The notes below the pieces were generated by a model. That model did not search any database and was not told where the DNA came from. It worked only from the letters and a program-made list of their open reading frames with translations. This document shows, one piece after another, positions 14,601 through 24,887 of a stretch of 64,000 bases of DNA (its first letter is position 1; each line of letters begins with the position of its first letter). Made by a program: the position numbers and the translations under genes. Origin of the DNA: Liolophura sinensis (Eukaryota; Mollusca; Polyplacophora; Chitonida; Chitonidae); the NCBI RefSeq assembly GCF_032854445.1, contig NW_027018101.1:18137-82136 (forward strand), written 5' to 3'.

Positions 14601-14731
14601 TTAGATGTACATGTATGCACTTACTTGGGGTTTGGGCATCTATCCACCGAAGTACAATCGAGCACAAGAACACACATTTGAATTGCCAAAATGAATTTGA
14701 CATGTTCCTAGGTCTTCGTAGAAACGACTTC
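708..14731 (-). CDS. Immunoglobulin-superfamily surface protein with mucin-like stalk, 3' end incomplete
   Basis: Gene model on the minus strand, 5' to 3': exon 14731-14625 (5'UTR plus signal peptide, start codon at 14703-14701), 11381-11085 (Ig-like domain 1), 10638-10514 and 9527-9335 (Ig-like domain 2 split by a phase-0 intron), 6424-6248 (Thr/Ser-rich stalk), 3465-3424 and 722-708 (stalk microexons). Every other junction is phase 1, the usual rule for metazoan Ig exons, and the frame stays open through 928 coding bases (about 309 residues). Acceptors are AG and donors GT throughout (GTAAGT, GTCAGT, GTAAAT, GTGAGT, GTAAGC, GTAAGA, GTAAGT). No transmembrane exon was found, so the gene probably runs past the left edge, or the product is secreted. 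It points away from the plus-strand receptor gene, whose start codon is about 10 kb to the right, suggesting a divergent receptor pair. Ligand and function unknown. Confidence 0.7.
723..3423. other. Putative intron of the minus-strand Ig gene
   Basis: No further exon could be supported. It contains the 141-base direct repeat at 1026-1405. Short open frames on both strands (for example 1816-2019 and 2477-2704, minus) show no domain and no splice context. Confidence 0.4.
1026..1405. repeat. 141-base direct repeat, period 239
   Basis: Bases 1026-1166 recur at 1265-1405 with roughly 10 substitutions and no visible length change; both end in the same AATCGTAGTTT. The intervening 98 bases are not repeated. 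It looks like a local duplication; no gene is recognised in it. Confidence 0.85.
3424..3465 (-). CDS. 42-base Thr/Pro stalk exon (minus-strand Ig gene)
   Basis: Phase 1-1 exon reading EPTTRTIPPTPTTT, preceded by a pyrimidine-rich acceptor (TTTTTTCCCAG) and followed by donor GTAAGA. Threonine and proline make up most of it, as in O-glycosylated membrane-proximal stalks. It follows the Thr/Ser-rich exon 6424-6248 in frame. Confidence 0.55.
3539..3806 (-). mobile_element. SINE, family A, full length, minus orientation
   Basis: tRNA-derived SINE. Its right end holds the tRNA-like head (complement of a CGGCTCAGTTGG-type A box, and a B box reading GAGTTCAAGCCC on the minus strand); its left end holds the ACGCCGTACTCAAG tail with (ATTT)n. 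Flanking 12-base direct repeats AACTAATTTTTA (3527-3538) and AACTAGTTTTTA (3807-3818) look like an imperfect target-site duplication. Nearly collinear with the copy at 31001-31264. Open frames inside it are not genes. Confidence 0.9.
3819..6247. other. Intron of minus-strand Ig gene, no exon seen
   Basis: AT-rich, with a TA microsatellite at 5546-5605. An 89-codon plus-strand frame at 4163-4432 is somewhat GC-richer than its surroundings but carries no recognisable domain. Confidence 0.4.
5546..5605. repeat. (TA)n microsatellite
   Basis: About 30 uninterrupted TA dinucleotides. Confidence 0.98.
6248..6424 (-). CDS. Thr/Ser-rich stalk exon (minus-strand Ig gene)
   Basis: Phase 1-1 exon of 177 bases, 59 residues including the split codons, dominated by Thr, Ser and Val (for example HHLTESLTESTSTKELTTQT). 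Acceptor GGTCAG and donor GTAAGC. It contains Asn-x-Ser/Thr sequons (NVT, NLT). The composition is that of a mucin-like stalk between Ig domains and the membrane. Confidence 0.7.
6425..9334. other. Intron of minus-strand Ig gene, contains one anonymous open frame
   Basis: Mostly featureless. A 154-codon plus-strand frame (8057-8521) is rich in Phe, Leu, Val and Cys and is followed at 8620-8710 by an imperfect duplication of about 50 bases and an AATAAA at 8711. I recognise no protein family; it may be part of an old retroelement or chance. Confidence 0.3.
9335..9527 (-). CDS. Ig-like domain 2, second half (minus-strand Ig gene)
   Basis: 193-base exon, phase 0 in and phase 1 out; acceptor ...TTATCTTTAAG, donor GTGAGT. 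It encodes 64 residues with an SVSCATGG strand and the Ig F-strand signature SGDYTLCY (D-x-x-x-C), then a second cysteine pair in DGGCVETLEC. Together with the 10514-10638 exon it forms one Ig fold. Confidence 0.8.
9528..10513. other. Intron of minus-strand Ig gene
   Basis: No exon seen. A GC-richer patch at about 9605-9890 contains short inverted words (GTAGACTGCCG and CGGCAGTTTAAAAGTCTAC) and is probably an unrecognised repeat. Confidence 0.35.
10514..10638 (-). CDS. Ig-like domain 2, first half (minus-strand Ig gene)
   Basis: 125-base exon, phase 1 in and phase 0 out, acceptor CAATCTTACAG and donor GTAAAT. Product begins AVHVFCDWPQNETIVVKSGS and includes the C-x-x-x-C stretch KCSTEC. A phase-0 intron inside an Ig domain also occurs in some other invertebrate and vertebrate Ig genes. 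Confidence 0.75.
11085..11381 (-). CDS. Ig-like domain 1 (minus-strand Ig gene)
   Basis: 297-base phase 1-1 exon; acceptor TTCCATATCTAG, donor GTCAGT. The 99 residues contain an early Cys (LTSEC), a W (VQWLRGG), further cysteines (VASC, DKAC) and an F-strand-like ASNIDSGNWTFKDL in which Trp and Phe replace the usual Y-x-C. It is therefore a diverged V or I-type Ig domain with nonstandard disulfides. Sequon NYT present. Confidence 0.8.
11732..11976. repeat. 15-base minisatellite, 16 units
   Basis: Tandem units GTGTGTTCAGATGGT, varying chiefly by T/C at one position. Because the unit is a multiple of three, every plus frame stays open; one frame reads the pentapeptide CSDGV sixteen times (one unit is CPDGV). 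It lies in the first coding intron of the minus-strand Ig gene, and no splice sites or gene context support translation. Confidence 0.95.
12171..12515 (-). mobile_element. SINE, family B, minus orientation
   Basis: The body carries GGGTTTAACGTCGTACTTAA and GACGAAGGAATCCTTAGAGT. The tRNA-like head is at the right end: on the minus strand TTTGATAGAGCGTCCGC (A box) then the B-box region AGGGTCAATCCTGGGT. Same family as 13012-13345 and 19818-20132. Confidence 0.8.
13012..13345 (+). mobile_element. SINE, family B, plus orientation, head truncated
   Basis: Reverse complement of the copy at 12171-12515 over more than 300 bases, beginning within the B-box region (GATCCAGGATCAATCCCTGA) and ending GTACGACGTTAAACCCCAGC. 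The two form an inverted pair around a roughly 500-base spacer. Confidence 0.8.
13650..14250. repeat. Three tandem ~190-base units, each containing a SINE tail
   Basis: Units with spacings of about 190 and 206 bases (compare TTTCGGCATT at 13775, 13965 and TTTCGGCACT at 14171). Each holds a family A SINE tail (GATTGGCGTTTTACGCCG) bracketed in the first two units by TTTCGGCATT on both sides, which reads as a 10-base target duplication. A short SINE tail apparently inserted once and the host segment was then amplified; the third unit is most diverged. Confidence 0.85.
14625..14731 (-). CDS. Signal-peptide exon (minus-strand Ig gene)
   Basis: After acceptor TTTATTTACAG come 28 bases of 5'UTR, an ATG at 14703-14701 and 26 codons beginning MSNSFWQFKCVFLCSIVLRW, then donor GTAAGT in phase 1. 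A short N-region, a hydrophobic core (VFLCSIVL) and a small residue near IDAQ fit a cleavable signal peptide. The outgoing phase matches the Ig exon at 11381. The upstream acceptor implies a further noncoding exon to the right, which I did not find. Confidence 0.65.
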
Positions 14732-16107
14732 CTGTAAATAAAAAACAAAATAAAGTTACCTAAACAAAAGTGATGCACTATATGTTGGTACATCTAGAGT
14801 CCATTTGCTTTTTTTAATCATAGTTTCACCGTGTTTCGGTTTTTTCGTCAAATAAGTTTATGTTGGTGTATACAATATATTCTCGACGTTGAAAGATTCA
14901 AAGCTGGTTTGGAACTAGTTTGTTGGGATACCTTGCATGCTTCATCATCGAAAGCTAATCAATAAATAAAGAAATAACTAAAATATATCGAACTTTAACT
15001 AAGCATACATCTGGGTTTAATGTATTGATTGTATTGTGTACTTTATCCAGGGATTCAGTTGCTATGGTTAATTGAAGGACTATTAGCCCAGTTGGAATGG
15101 TTTTGTGGAGGGAACTGAAACTACAGCCACGGCAAATGCAGAGGCTACTGGGAAAAAAATGATGGTTTGAAGCAAATATCACTTTCTACAGTGTAGCTCA
15201 CTTCATGTAGCTAAATCGTTAGCGGATCTCGCGATTTTGTGTGACGAGCTTCTGTAGTACAGTGACGTTGGCACCAGTAGTTATAAATTTGAAATAACAA
15301 AAATAACGTTAGAATTACGATTATTAAAGCAGCAATGATTTAAATAATTTGGCATGGTTTTACTAAATATTCGCTTTTTTAAAAAGTTTAATGGGATTTT
15401 GTTTATTCATCAAACATTTACAATATAAAAGTTATATTTCAGATGAAACAGTATGGCCGGAATAAATCTGCATAGAGCTTGTTCTATCTCTATATCGGTT
15501 AAACATATAATTATATGTATTAAAGCATTACCAACACGCGAGATAAAATTATTCCATAATCGTGGGATTTACCACGACCGAATTCATGTAAATGATGCAG
15601 TTTTAATTTCGATTTATTAAGGATGTGCATCAATCATCCGAAAACTGAGGGTTAATATGTTTCATTACCTGGGCCCTGATTTTTATATAAATACATGTAA
15701 ATGCATTTTAGATTGGTTTTCTAACTTGGTGTGTCTAAACATCGTTGCAGTTTAGAAATATGACGTTTCACAACATTGTGGCTGTTAAATAATTGTAAAA
15801 TGCGTGGGAGTTATATCAGGGTGATTAAAAAAATGTCAGTAATAAGCTCGTAGTCTGAAGCATGTATTTAGTAGATATAGAGGCAATGCGTGTAGGTGAA
15901 TGAATAAAGGTGCAGAGCGGACCAAGGATTTTGATAAGCTGATGATAGGAATTGCACACTTTTGAAGTATACATGTTGGCTAAATGTATGTTTTATAAGT
16001 AATTTCCGAGAGAGTATTTCCATGTATTAAACAGGGGTAAATGAGAGCGTATCACAGTCTTCTTTATGTTGTATTTAATGTGATTCATAACACATTCCAG
16101 GAATTGT

Positions 16108-16386
16108 TTAACAAATGCAATTTATGTGAGACTTCCAATTCAGGTTTTCATCTAACAGTATTCTCAGAAATTTGAAATTATCAACTTGCTCTTTTTTCGA
16201 ATTACATATAAAGAGTCCTGGTAAAAAGTTTACCCTGTTCTGTAATAGTGTGTCCGGAAATGGGCATAAATTTAATTGTATACGTTTAATTAGACTAGAT
16301 TTGAACAGAGCCATACACTTATTCCTTCTAGATCTTGACTCATGATATCTATGGTGTTGACACGCAATTTTTGCAGCTCGTGTCAT
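16108..16386 (-). pseudogene. LINE reverse-transcriptase fragment
   Basis: The minus-strand frame includes EQVDNFKFLRILLDENLNWK followed by SHINCIC. This is the conserved stretch downstream of the catalytic region in CR1/Jockey-like non-LTR reverse transcriptases (typically FKFLGI-LDE-L-WK-HI). No catalytic YADD block remains nearby, and the frame ends at once. A dead fragment. Confidence 0.7.
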
Positions 16387-17316
16387 AAGGAAATAAAATG
16401 AAATTCAAGAGATTTGTAACATTGTTTATGCCATTTATATAAAGGAGAGGTTGTCTGAATGATCTGAGTAATAGCCCAAAGAGATTAGACATACCTCGGA
16501 AACCATGTAGTGATCGAGATCAAGTAATGGACTGCCATAATTAACTGTGTCAAGAAAATCTGTATTTCTTAGGATCTTTAGTTTGACATAGAGAACATAG
16601 ACACCAAATTATGTGTAGTGATTTGCTTGAAAACCATATTGTTCTTTTTTATAATATCATGTACATTAATAACTACATAATAGTTATTTCCTCCAGGACT
16701 TTAATTGAGCAAGAACAGAGATCGCGTGGTAGTCCCCAACTAGATCATTCTATTCCAGTTTAAATCGGGGCAAAACGTTTGCTACTTTCAAGGATTCCCG
16801 GCCAAACAGTCAGCACGAATTTGTTTTATATTTTTCCAGGGATACAATTAGGGCAGAATTTCTATGATTGTACTTGTTAAGAACAGATTCCTAATCCGTG
16901 CCATGGACACAGTACCAACAGTGTAATCAGTTCCATGTACACATACCTCAACAAAGAAACATTCCAGAATCTCCGATGTTACTTAAACCATTTCTTATAA
17001 ATAAAATTTATATTCTCATTGACAAACATCACTGGACTTCCTTCGGGATGTTTGTGATAATATAACTGACTTATGTCAGGTCAAATCAAACAGAGTATCT
17101 GTAGATAAAAATGGCCAGCTTTGACGAAAGCCCATCAGAGAAAAAGAATGGCTCAGGGAATGTTTTAGTGAAGATATTTTTGTACAGTGTTTGTTCAGAC
17201 TTCTAGCAGTAAGAATTAGAAATGATTGATGACCATTTAAGCCAATGTCATTCTGGACACGTTCCTACTGAAATTTTTTTATTGATAAGGCCATCATCTT
17301 ACTATCGTAGGATGGT

Positions 17317-17463
17317 TCCATCGATTGTCGATGACACGAAACGATGATACGATGATGCGAAACACTGACACGATGGTTCGAAGCGGTGAAACGATTGCTT
17401 TGTACCATCGCTTCGTTTCATCTTGTCATCGCTTCGTCCCATCGTACCATCGCATCGTACCAT
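17317..17463. repeat. ATCG-rich inverted repeat
   Basis: Repeated words CGATGATACGATG, CGATGGTTCGAAGCG and their complements CGCTTCGTTTCATC and CCATCGTACCATCGCATCG give a stretch that can pair with itself. Similar words recur at 19200-19250 (TCGTGCCATCGCGAGGTGATGGCACG). Likely a simple or foldback repeat rather than a gene. Confidence 0.7.
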
Positions 17464-18963
17464 CAGCCTGAATGCAAGTGGTGGCGTGGCCCATCATGAT
17501 ACATGCATTTTTTTGCTATAGTCTTTTTCCTTTAGCCAGTTGCCTATATTCAGCTGTCTGTAAAATCAGCCATGCTACCAAAATTACCTTGGCATTTTTT
17601 GCACGTAATACCACAAGTCTACACATTTATATGTTGTACGTTTATAGTATTACAAGGAAAATGCTGTTAGAATTTTTTTCCTAGTTCATAATGTAAATTC
17701 CATAAACTTGGTTTTAACACCAAGAACTCATTGTCTCGGGTTACTTCATAATTATTCAAGATGGTATGCTGGAAAATGAACGTGGAGAGTAATTTGTTTT
17801 ACAGTGGTGCACCAGTATGCGGTTAACTTCACGCAGTGACACGGCATAACGCACTGTCTCAGCGAATAGTTTACACCCAGCGAATAATCTACATCCACCT
17901 CTTAAAACCATACTGCCGTGAGATCACATACTACAAGAGATACGGTAAAATTCGTTTACGAAGGTTATATTATACCAAAATGTGCGAACAATGTCAAATA
18001 TGCATGGCAACAGGGTTCAAATTAAAGTCGATACCAGTTTAGGTCAGTGCTGTCACCCTTCATCAAAACATTGAACTTCGTCCAATATCCAACATGTCAC
18101 TGTTTTTTAATAACTATGATATCATCCGCGGCAATGAGGTCTTGTTGTCAAAATTGAGCGTATTCAGTTTAACAATATAAGTTAGAAAAAAGTGTTCTAA
18201 CTTAACATTTTCTGTGCAAGAATATGGACTGCCAGCATATCCATGTGTAGAGCTTCTGTTATTACGTGTCACTGACTAAAGGCCATTTTGGTAGCTAGTA
18301 GGACTGATTTTACACACAACTGATTATAGGCGACTCGCTAAAAGAAATGCACTATAGTTCCACTTAATGTGTGTACACGGTTAAGAATCAACGCTCGACA
18401 AATCCATATGGGAATTAATAAAAAAAAATTTGACAATTGTCAGTTACGGAAAGTGAAAATAAAGACCACAATGCACTGCTCTGTTCAGGTGAGTATTTTA
18501 TTTTCATTTTTATTTCATTTTTATCAGGTATACACCAGGACAAATGAAATCATTTTGCATCAGTTGTATACATAAACAAAGAAGACTGCTAAAAAAAGTA
18601 TATACGCCAGTGATGTGGTGCTCCGAGGCGGGAACGGAAACCGCAAAAGGTTTGTTTTATCCCGTTCAGGGGTTGATGTAACGGATATACGGATATAGGA
18701 CAGAAAGGCACTTGGTAGACATCAGACTAATAAATCCTGTAACCAGAACAATCGGAAATCTTGAAACAAATTCTTACTGTGACCAGCTAGGGTCAAAATT
18801 GCGTACGTATTAATGTGTACATATTGTGAAAGATATGCCTCGTTAAACTAAGAATAGGTAAGCGTAACTATAATACTGACTGGAGTGACGATATTTCCAA
18901 AAGTGAATTCACATTAACGTATATACATTTGGATGGAAGCGATTGAAATACACTGTAGTCTGG

Positions 18964-19287
18964 CTAACGGAAATCACTAATATAAGACTTTAAATCTCTG
19001 AGAAAAAGAGAAACTGAATCACAATATTTTAAGACAGAGGACAAGTCATTCCATTGTACGGAACTTTTTATCTTACAAGTATGGAAACTCAAACTGGTTT
19101 TATTGACAGGGCTCTGTAAGTTGACTGTCGAAGATCTCGTGAAGTAACGATACACCGATGATTGTTTAATAAAATCAGAATGGAGATCAGAAGGTAGACA
19201 CGTGCTTCGTGTCATCGCTTCGTGCCATCGCGAGGTGATGGCACGGTCAGTAGACGATACTTGTACACTGGATTGACACACTAACAT
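18964..19287 (-). pseudogene. LINE ORF2 C-terminal fragment
   Basis: The frame has RYFTRSS, then SSVQWNDLSSVLKYCDSVS and LFLRDLKSYISDF before a stop. This matches the C-terminal pattern of many non-LTR reverse transcriptases (Y-TR, WN-LP, S---F---LK-YL). It lies upstream, in its own orientation, of the 16.1-kb scrap, so the two are separate remnants. Confidence 0.65.
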
Positions 19288-19817
19288 TCTAGCAAATCCA
19301 AGGCAATTCGGTATATCCTCGAATTACACGTAGATAAATATACAAGATCAGGTAGAAACCGTTCATGGGAAAATAGGAAAAGTAAAATTTACTGAAAACC
19401 GGCAAGTGGCAAAAAGTATTGATTGTTTTGTGATAAACGCACAAAATGTAACACATGACAGTTATAGATGACCAGTTCGTATTTGCCGTGCGGTTGGAAA
19501 TGTCTAAACAGACATCCGTCAACTGAAAACTCAGTGGCTGTAGTCTGTTCAGTGCCGTCTGACATAAAATTGAGCCTAAAGGTCGCCCACTGCTGTTTCA
19601 AATTCATACTTTGTTGTGGTTGCTTCTGTGTACAGTTGGTGTTTAAATTCCCTAAATTGACACCGTTTTGATACGAGTCCACAGATTAAAAAGCAAACTT
19701 GTTCAACAAGTGGTCGACTGTGACGCTACCGTTGAAGTAGGGGTGGCTGAATAGAGACAGGCCATAAGGAAGAAAATTGATTGTATTTAGGGAATGTAAA
19801 GTTATTATTGCGTTTCT

Positions 19818-20132
19818 TAAAGAGAATGAGGGAGTGCTTGGGGTTTAACGTCGTACTTAACAATTTTTCGGTCATATGACGACGAAGGAATCCTTAGAGT
19901 GCATGTAAAACGCCCCCTTGTTGCCGGACGGATTTCCACCGCTCTTTTATCTAGTGCTGCTTCACTGAGACTCCTTACCGAAGGCAAGAAAGCCGGCCCG
20001 CTCGAGACATTATACTAAAACGGGTCAACCAGTCGTTGCATTATCCCCCTCATTCTGAACACAAAGCGAGGGAGTTACAACTGCCTCTTTTAAAGTCATA
20101 GGTGTGACTCGACCCAGGATTGACCCTGGATA
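19818..20132 (-). mobile_element. SINE, family B, minus orientation, head truncated
   Basis: Collinear with 12171-12515: GGGTTTAACGTCGTACTTAA, GACGAAGGAATCCTTAGAGT, and at the right the B-box complement GACCCAGGATTGACCCTGG. The A-box end is missing. Confidence 0.85.
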
Positions 20133-22283
20133 GTATAATAGTTTAAGAGCATGTAATCATTGAATTTCATGCTGAAAATGTTAAATATTGAAAACAAAAG
20201 TAGCAAAAAACAGTGAAACATCAATTCGTGCCAGCTGCAGAGGTACCCTGCTCACACAACACACAGTACATGTTCTCAGTACAGCATCTAAGGCGAGACA
20301 ATATATATCTATACAGAATACATAAGGAAGCTAGGGACTGTCCGATAGTCATGATATATTCTGCGCGTATCATCTGCACATCTTACGCGGATCCTACGGA
20401 TATGATGGGCAGCCTATGGACGGATGGTACCCTCATCACATCTTAAACGGATCTTCGTTGGCCGGTTCACGTAGTCCCGTTTAGACCGTTTTACGACACT
20501 TTAGCATTTGCCTACACGCTAGCTGTAAACATGGCGTGATGTGTCCTTAATTTGCCTACATGGTAAGGCAGGCCTGGATATGTCAGCCGTGTAGTATATA
20601 CGGAATGTATTGTGAAAGGTTTTTAATTGGCGTAACCCTCACTCATTCAAGCCAGTAAAAAGCTAGTCTAATTCATGACTTCATAGTTTTGCTTTGCCGT
20701 TATTCGACATTTTTATTAGTGTCAGTGGATATGTAAGATTGTAACCGCATTTATGGACGACGAGAGATGATATACATGTAGGTTCTCGACAAACGCTGTA
20801 CTTGTATTATAAAATAGTCACTCGTAGTGCTGAATTGTACAAGTTTGGTTATAACTATACACTATATTTAGCACTTAACTTGACTTTCTTACAAAAAAAA
20901 CAAAACAAAAAGGAAAACGTGTAGTTAGGCTATGTTTTTGCGGAAACAGGCAAAACTCAATCGGCATTTGATCTTAATTATGTGCAAATTAGTAACTACG
21001 TTGGGCACTAGATCTTTCCGTTTATGAGTATGTTTTTTTTAATCCGAGAGAACAAACATAGATGGTGTCGAACAACGTGGCTTTTGTTATAAATTAGATC
21101 AGTTTATGTGTGACTGGTAGTGTACGTCGTAAAGCCCCAGGCGGATGCTGGTCCGATACTACGCCCATCATACGCGCAAAGTACACTCATCTTGGCTGTA
21201 TGATCGGTGTATCATGTGAACATCTGCAACCGATATTACACCCTTTCCACGCGGATGTTCCGAACCACATGCGTGCCAGCACGCTGAAACTAATTTCATA
21301 CCAATTCGCGTCGAAACAGATTTTTCGTATAAAAATATATGTTCCAGGTTAATTCCCAAACCGATTTGTTGCACAAACCACCAAAGAAAGTGTATACAAT
21401 ATGAAATTAGGGAGAAATCATGCCATTAGAAGCAGTCAGCAGTTTCGGTGATGTTGGAAAGATTCACGAAATGTTCTGAACACATGCATGAAATCAGTAT
21501 TCAAATCCTGTATACATGGCATGCTAATATCCATGTATCTCACTTGCGCTTTGATTATAATTGCTCTAATAGCCAAGGTGGCCATCTTCTTCAACACGAT
21601 CACTATAGGGCTCATAGGCGTGAACTAACCGGAACTAGACACAATTACAGAGTATGTAAGATCGAAAAATGGTTGTTACAAGTGACTCGGTGGGTTGGAG
21701 TTTTGTGCAACACTAAAAACTTCAGATCTAGGCTATATTGAGTGTGACATGTTGTCATCATGTCCGAACCCGAGAGGGACTGTCATAAGTTAGCAACCGA
21801 TACTAAAACATCTCTCATCTTTATGCTCAAGGTACAGCATCAATTACTAATTGAAAGACTGGCGCATATATATTCATCTGATTCAATGTATCAGCTGCAT
21901 GCAACAAGTTTTATCATATTTGTTTGTTGACAGAAAACAGCCTTTATTTCCGCACCACTAATATGCATTTAAAACATCGGATTCTACGGCGGACATATCC
22001 ATATATTGGTTGAAATATTTCGCTGCAATGTCCATTTTTCGATTCCATTTATAGCTCCATATGCTCTCATGCATATTGAGTATTTGTGTGGTAAGTCAAA
22101 ACAATGATGCGACGACTAGGTCTTCGTATCTTTCCAATACCATAGAAAATCAAGATTTTAATCGATAGTTCGATGGAAAAAATCATCGGTCTCATAGCCC
22201 ATATGAATATATCTGTTGAACGATTATAGCCGAGTTTATCAAACATACAAAATGCCAGCTTTGGACTGTATGTTTTGCCTTAC
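20133..22283. other. Spacer, no gene recognised
   Basis: Several open frames of 70-97 codons occur on the plus strand, none with a domain or splice context. Confidence 0.4.
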
Positions 22284-22403
22284 CTTCGACAAAATTTTTA
22301 ATGTCTTTTGGGTCATTTCCGTTATATTTCGTAATAGCTTTGTAAAGAAGATGTCTCTCTGGGGTATCTAGGGAACCTTGATTAAACTTGTACCACGGGT
22401 GCA
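22284..22403 (-). CDS. Possible isolated exon, unidentified
   Basis: About 40 codons containing KFNQGSLDTPERHLLYKAIT and KYNGNDPKDIKNFVEG, ending at a strong donor (GTCGAAG then GTAAGG) in phase 1, with an AG directly before the frame opens. The charged composition looks coding. No family recognised and no partner exon of matching phase found; it could be part of a mobile element. Confidence 0.3.
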
Positions 22404-22856
22404 CTTAGTCACGTAGAAGAATTTTGCTATTAGGAAGGAAGTTTGAAAAAGTTCTAAATGCTTAACATGTTACATTAAGTGCTAAGGTAATGTTAGGATA
22501 AGATTTATATCACTGACACTTACGCTAATGTAAAAGCAAACATGTTTCATGTGTGAAAATATTGTGCTTGAGCAGAGGTTTGGCAGGGGAGCGTTTAACC
22601 ACGCGGCTACTCAATTTATTATTCACCGGCTATCAGGGAAGTGTTATAAGCACAAGACAAGTAAACTGGTTTTCAAAATTAACAGTTACGTAAACGATTA
22701 CCAGCAAATAAGTATGATTGGAAAATGGCTCCATTGGCATGTTAGTTTATGGTGCTTCCAGTAACTCAATCAACACGGGTTCTGGACATTCTCTTGACCT
22801 GCAGCGCAGTCTTTAATAGTTTTACTAGATATATTTTTCTCTTGATTTCCCTAAAA

Positions 22857-23306
22857 TTACAATGAGAGCTGGAAATCAGGCGTTATTTTAGAATTTTTGA
22901 ATGTCACGTGACCAGAAACCATCGCCTGTATGGCACTAAAAGTAGATGCTAGTAAGGAACCATATGCGATTTTTCCGTTCATATCAAAACTGTACAGCCC
23001 TAATGATCGGTTTCCGAACATGCACTCAAATTTATAACATGTTACACATGTGAACCACATGTATTCAGTTATCTGGGGCAATGGGCTATATACATATTTA
23101 TCGGTGTTACATAAACAGCTAGATATTTGACTTGAGATTGCTAAGGTTAGGGTGTTGTTGTTGCAGCCTGTGCAAGAGTAGTGGGTAGTAGGAGAATTGT
23201 AACTACTCAGACAAGTGTCATAAGCCGACACGGCTTTGTACATGTACCTTAAATTACTGTTACGACTATGCTTATTTACAACTGTCACAAACATCGCTAT
23301 TCCCAA
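22857..23306 (-). CDS. Anonymous 149-codon cysteine-rich open frame
   Basis: Long for this AT-rich DNA and containing a coding-like block (WFTCVTCYKFECMFGNRSLG, then FDMNGKIAYGSLLAST). Paired cysteines C-x-x-C-x-x-x-x-C could bind metal. No known domain recognised; a decayed transposon protein or a single exon of an unknown gene are both possible. The start codon is uncertain. Confidence 0.25.
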   Translation of the reverse strand: MGIAMFVTVVNKHSRNSNLRYMYKAVSAYDTCLSSYNSPTTHYSCTGCNNNTLTLAISSQISSCLCNTDKYVYSPLPQITEYMWFTCVTCYKFECMFGNRSLGLYSFDMNGKIAYGSLLASTFSAIQAMVSGHVTFKNSKITPDFQLSL

Positions 23307-23567
23307 AAACTGATATGAACAGAAGCTTTAACGCCTGTTATGACTTCACTCTTTTCAGAAACCGTAATTTACCCTTAACGAAAGTACGGCAGTGGTAATT
23401 TCCTAAATTCGTTCAACCAAGTATATCTTGTTCATGTCCATAAAGAATCATAACTAAACATATCCGCCATGCTATGTGCATGTCCCCACTTATACCCCCC
23501 CCCCCTCCTCCTCCACACACACACACACACACACCACACCATACCACACTACACACATCCACACTCA

Positions 23568-23690
23568 CAAACCGCTAAATGATTGGTATTTTAAGCCATA
23601 CTCAGGAATATTTCACTTATGCAATGGTGGCCAGCATTATGGTGGGAGGAAACCGGGCATGCGCAGGTTGCTGGCCAAACGGCTAAACAC
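23568..23690 (-). mobile_element. SINE family A, truncated
   Basis: Tail and part of the body (TATTTTAAGCCATACTCAGG, GGTGGCCAGCATTATGGTGG) without the tRNA head. Preceded by poly-C and (CA)n runs at about 23497-23535. Confidence 0.8.
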
Positions 23691-24386
23691 AGGAATCGTT
23701 TATAATGTAACACCAATGTAACATGTTTAACATGTGACTCTGCCTGTTCCCCTACCCCAGAATATGAAAACCTTTCGTGAAGACTGTTTACAAGCCGGAG
23801 AACTATCAATAGTACTAATTTGTTTTTTCTTTACCCTTCTTTTTGAACGAATGATTCTCTATAAGGAATTGTGAAAAACGTGCAGCGTTAAAATTAATTA
23901 CAGCATAAGTGTAGTTGTAAATATGATAATATAAAGAGTGAAAACGCCGTAGTCCTTAAGTCTTCTAAAATAATGATTATTTCCATTAGCCATTTGAGAA
24001 TGACATTTGAATATTTTCAAACTTCACATTAAATAAGATAGGTTTCATTTGAATGGTGGATTTAATACTGTGACATATCATGTATGCTCGGCAGGTCGAC
24101 TTGAGGATGAAATCAATACATTTGATTCATGAATGCGGATGTCTCTGAACTTATGCTTGATCCACTATATACATAAATTTGTTTTTGCCAGGTACAGATT
24201 TCGTCTAGTAGATTGTTGTTTCTATGAACTGTACATGTATATTTATACACAATTGTGGGAGTTACAAACCATGCACCGTGGGATAAGTTTCTTAGTACAA
24301 TAGTAAAACGTAACTGACTTGTATTGCAATATAAAACAATTCTTAGCAATCCAAATTTGAATGCATCTTTCAGTGTAAGTACTTAC

Positions 24387-24479
24387 ACAAAAGGCAACGC
24401 TTGCTTTTGCTTCTCCCCTTGGTAAACATCTGTCACAAAAACGTTGTGCCAGAATTTTGCTGATCCGGTATTCAGCCAT
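24387..24479 (-). CDS. Possible first exon with half a B-box-like zinc finger
   Basis: ATG-initiated 31-codon frame, MAEYRISKILAQRFC then DRCLPRGEAKASVAFC, ending exactly at a perfect donor GTAAGT. C-x2-C-x11-C resembles the first half of the B-box seen in invertebrate TRIM-like proteins, which often start MAE. The second half was not located. It lies about 410 bases from the plus-strand receptor start, head to head. Could be chance. Confidence 0.3.
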
Positions 24480-24887
24480 ATAAAAGGTAGCGAATGCGCA
24501 TGGCCGAATAATTGTATCGCGTCAAACAGTAAATGTATGCACGAATGTGCTCAGCACTCGTATAGCTGCCTACGTCGTGTATGAAGAAATCCAACTTTTT
24601 ATCTTGAGCTGCAGTAAGTAAATGTCTGGTAGTACTCCATGAAAAGGTCCGCGGCCACATTTACAAAGCGGCGTATGACATTTTTATCGTACATTTGTCG
24701 CACGATATTTTGTACATATCTCTTAACCTACAATTGTCCCACATGTGCGACATCTTTGTGAAACCAGGTGCCGATTTTGGACGACGTATTGCTTTGATGG
24801 AAATGAGAGATGTAGGCTACAAGAGTTGTCGCCCTTGAGAGGTTCATCTGACAAGTCCCAGCTATTTACGTCAAACCGACGGTGAAA

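Larger units (their letters stand above)
14732..18963. other. Spacer between the divergent Ig genes, left part
   Basis: Apart from the LINE scrap at 16.1 kb and the ATCG-rich inverted repeat at 17.3 kb I see no gene. The minus-gene promoter should lie here, but no TATA or other element could be assigned. Confidence 0.4.
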
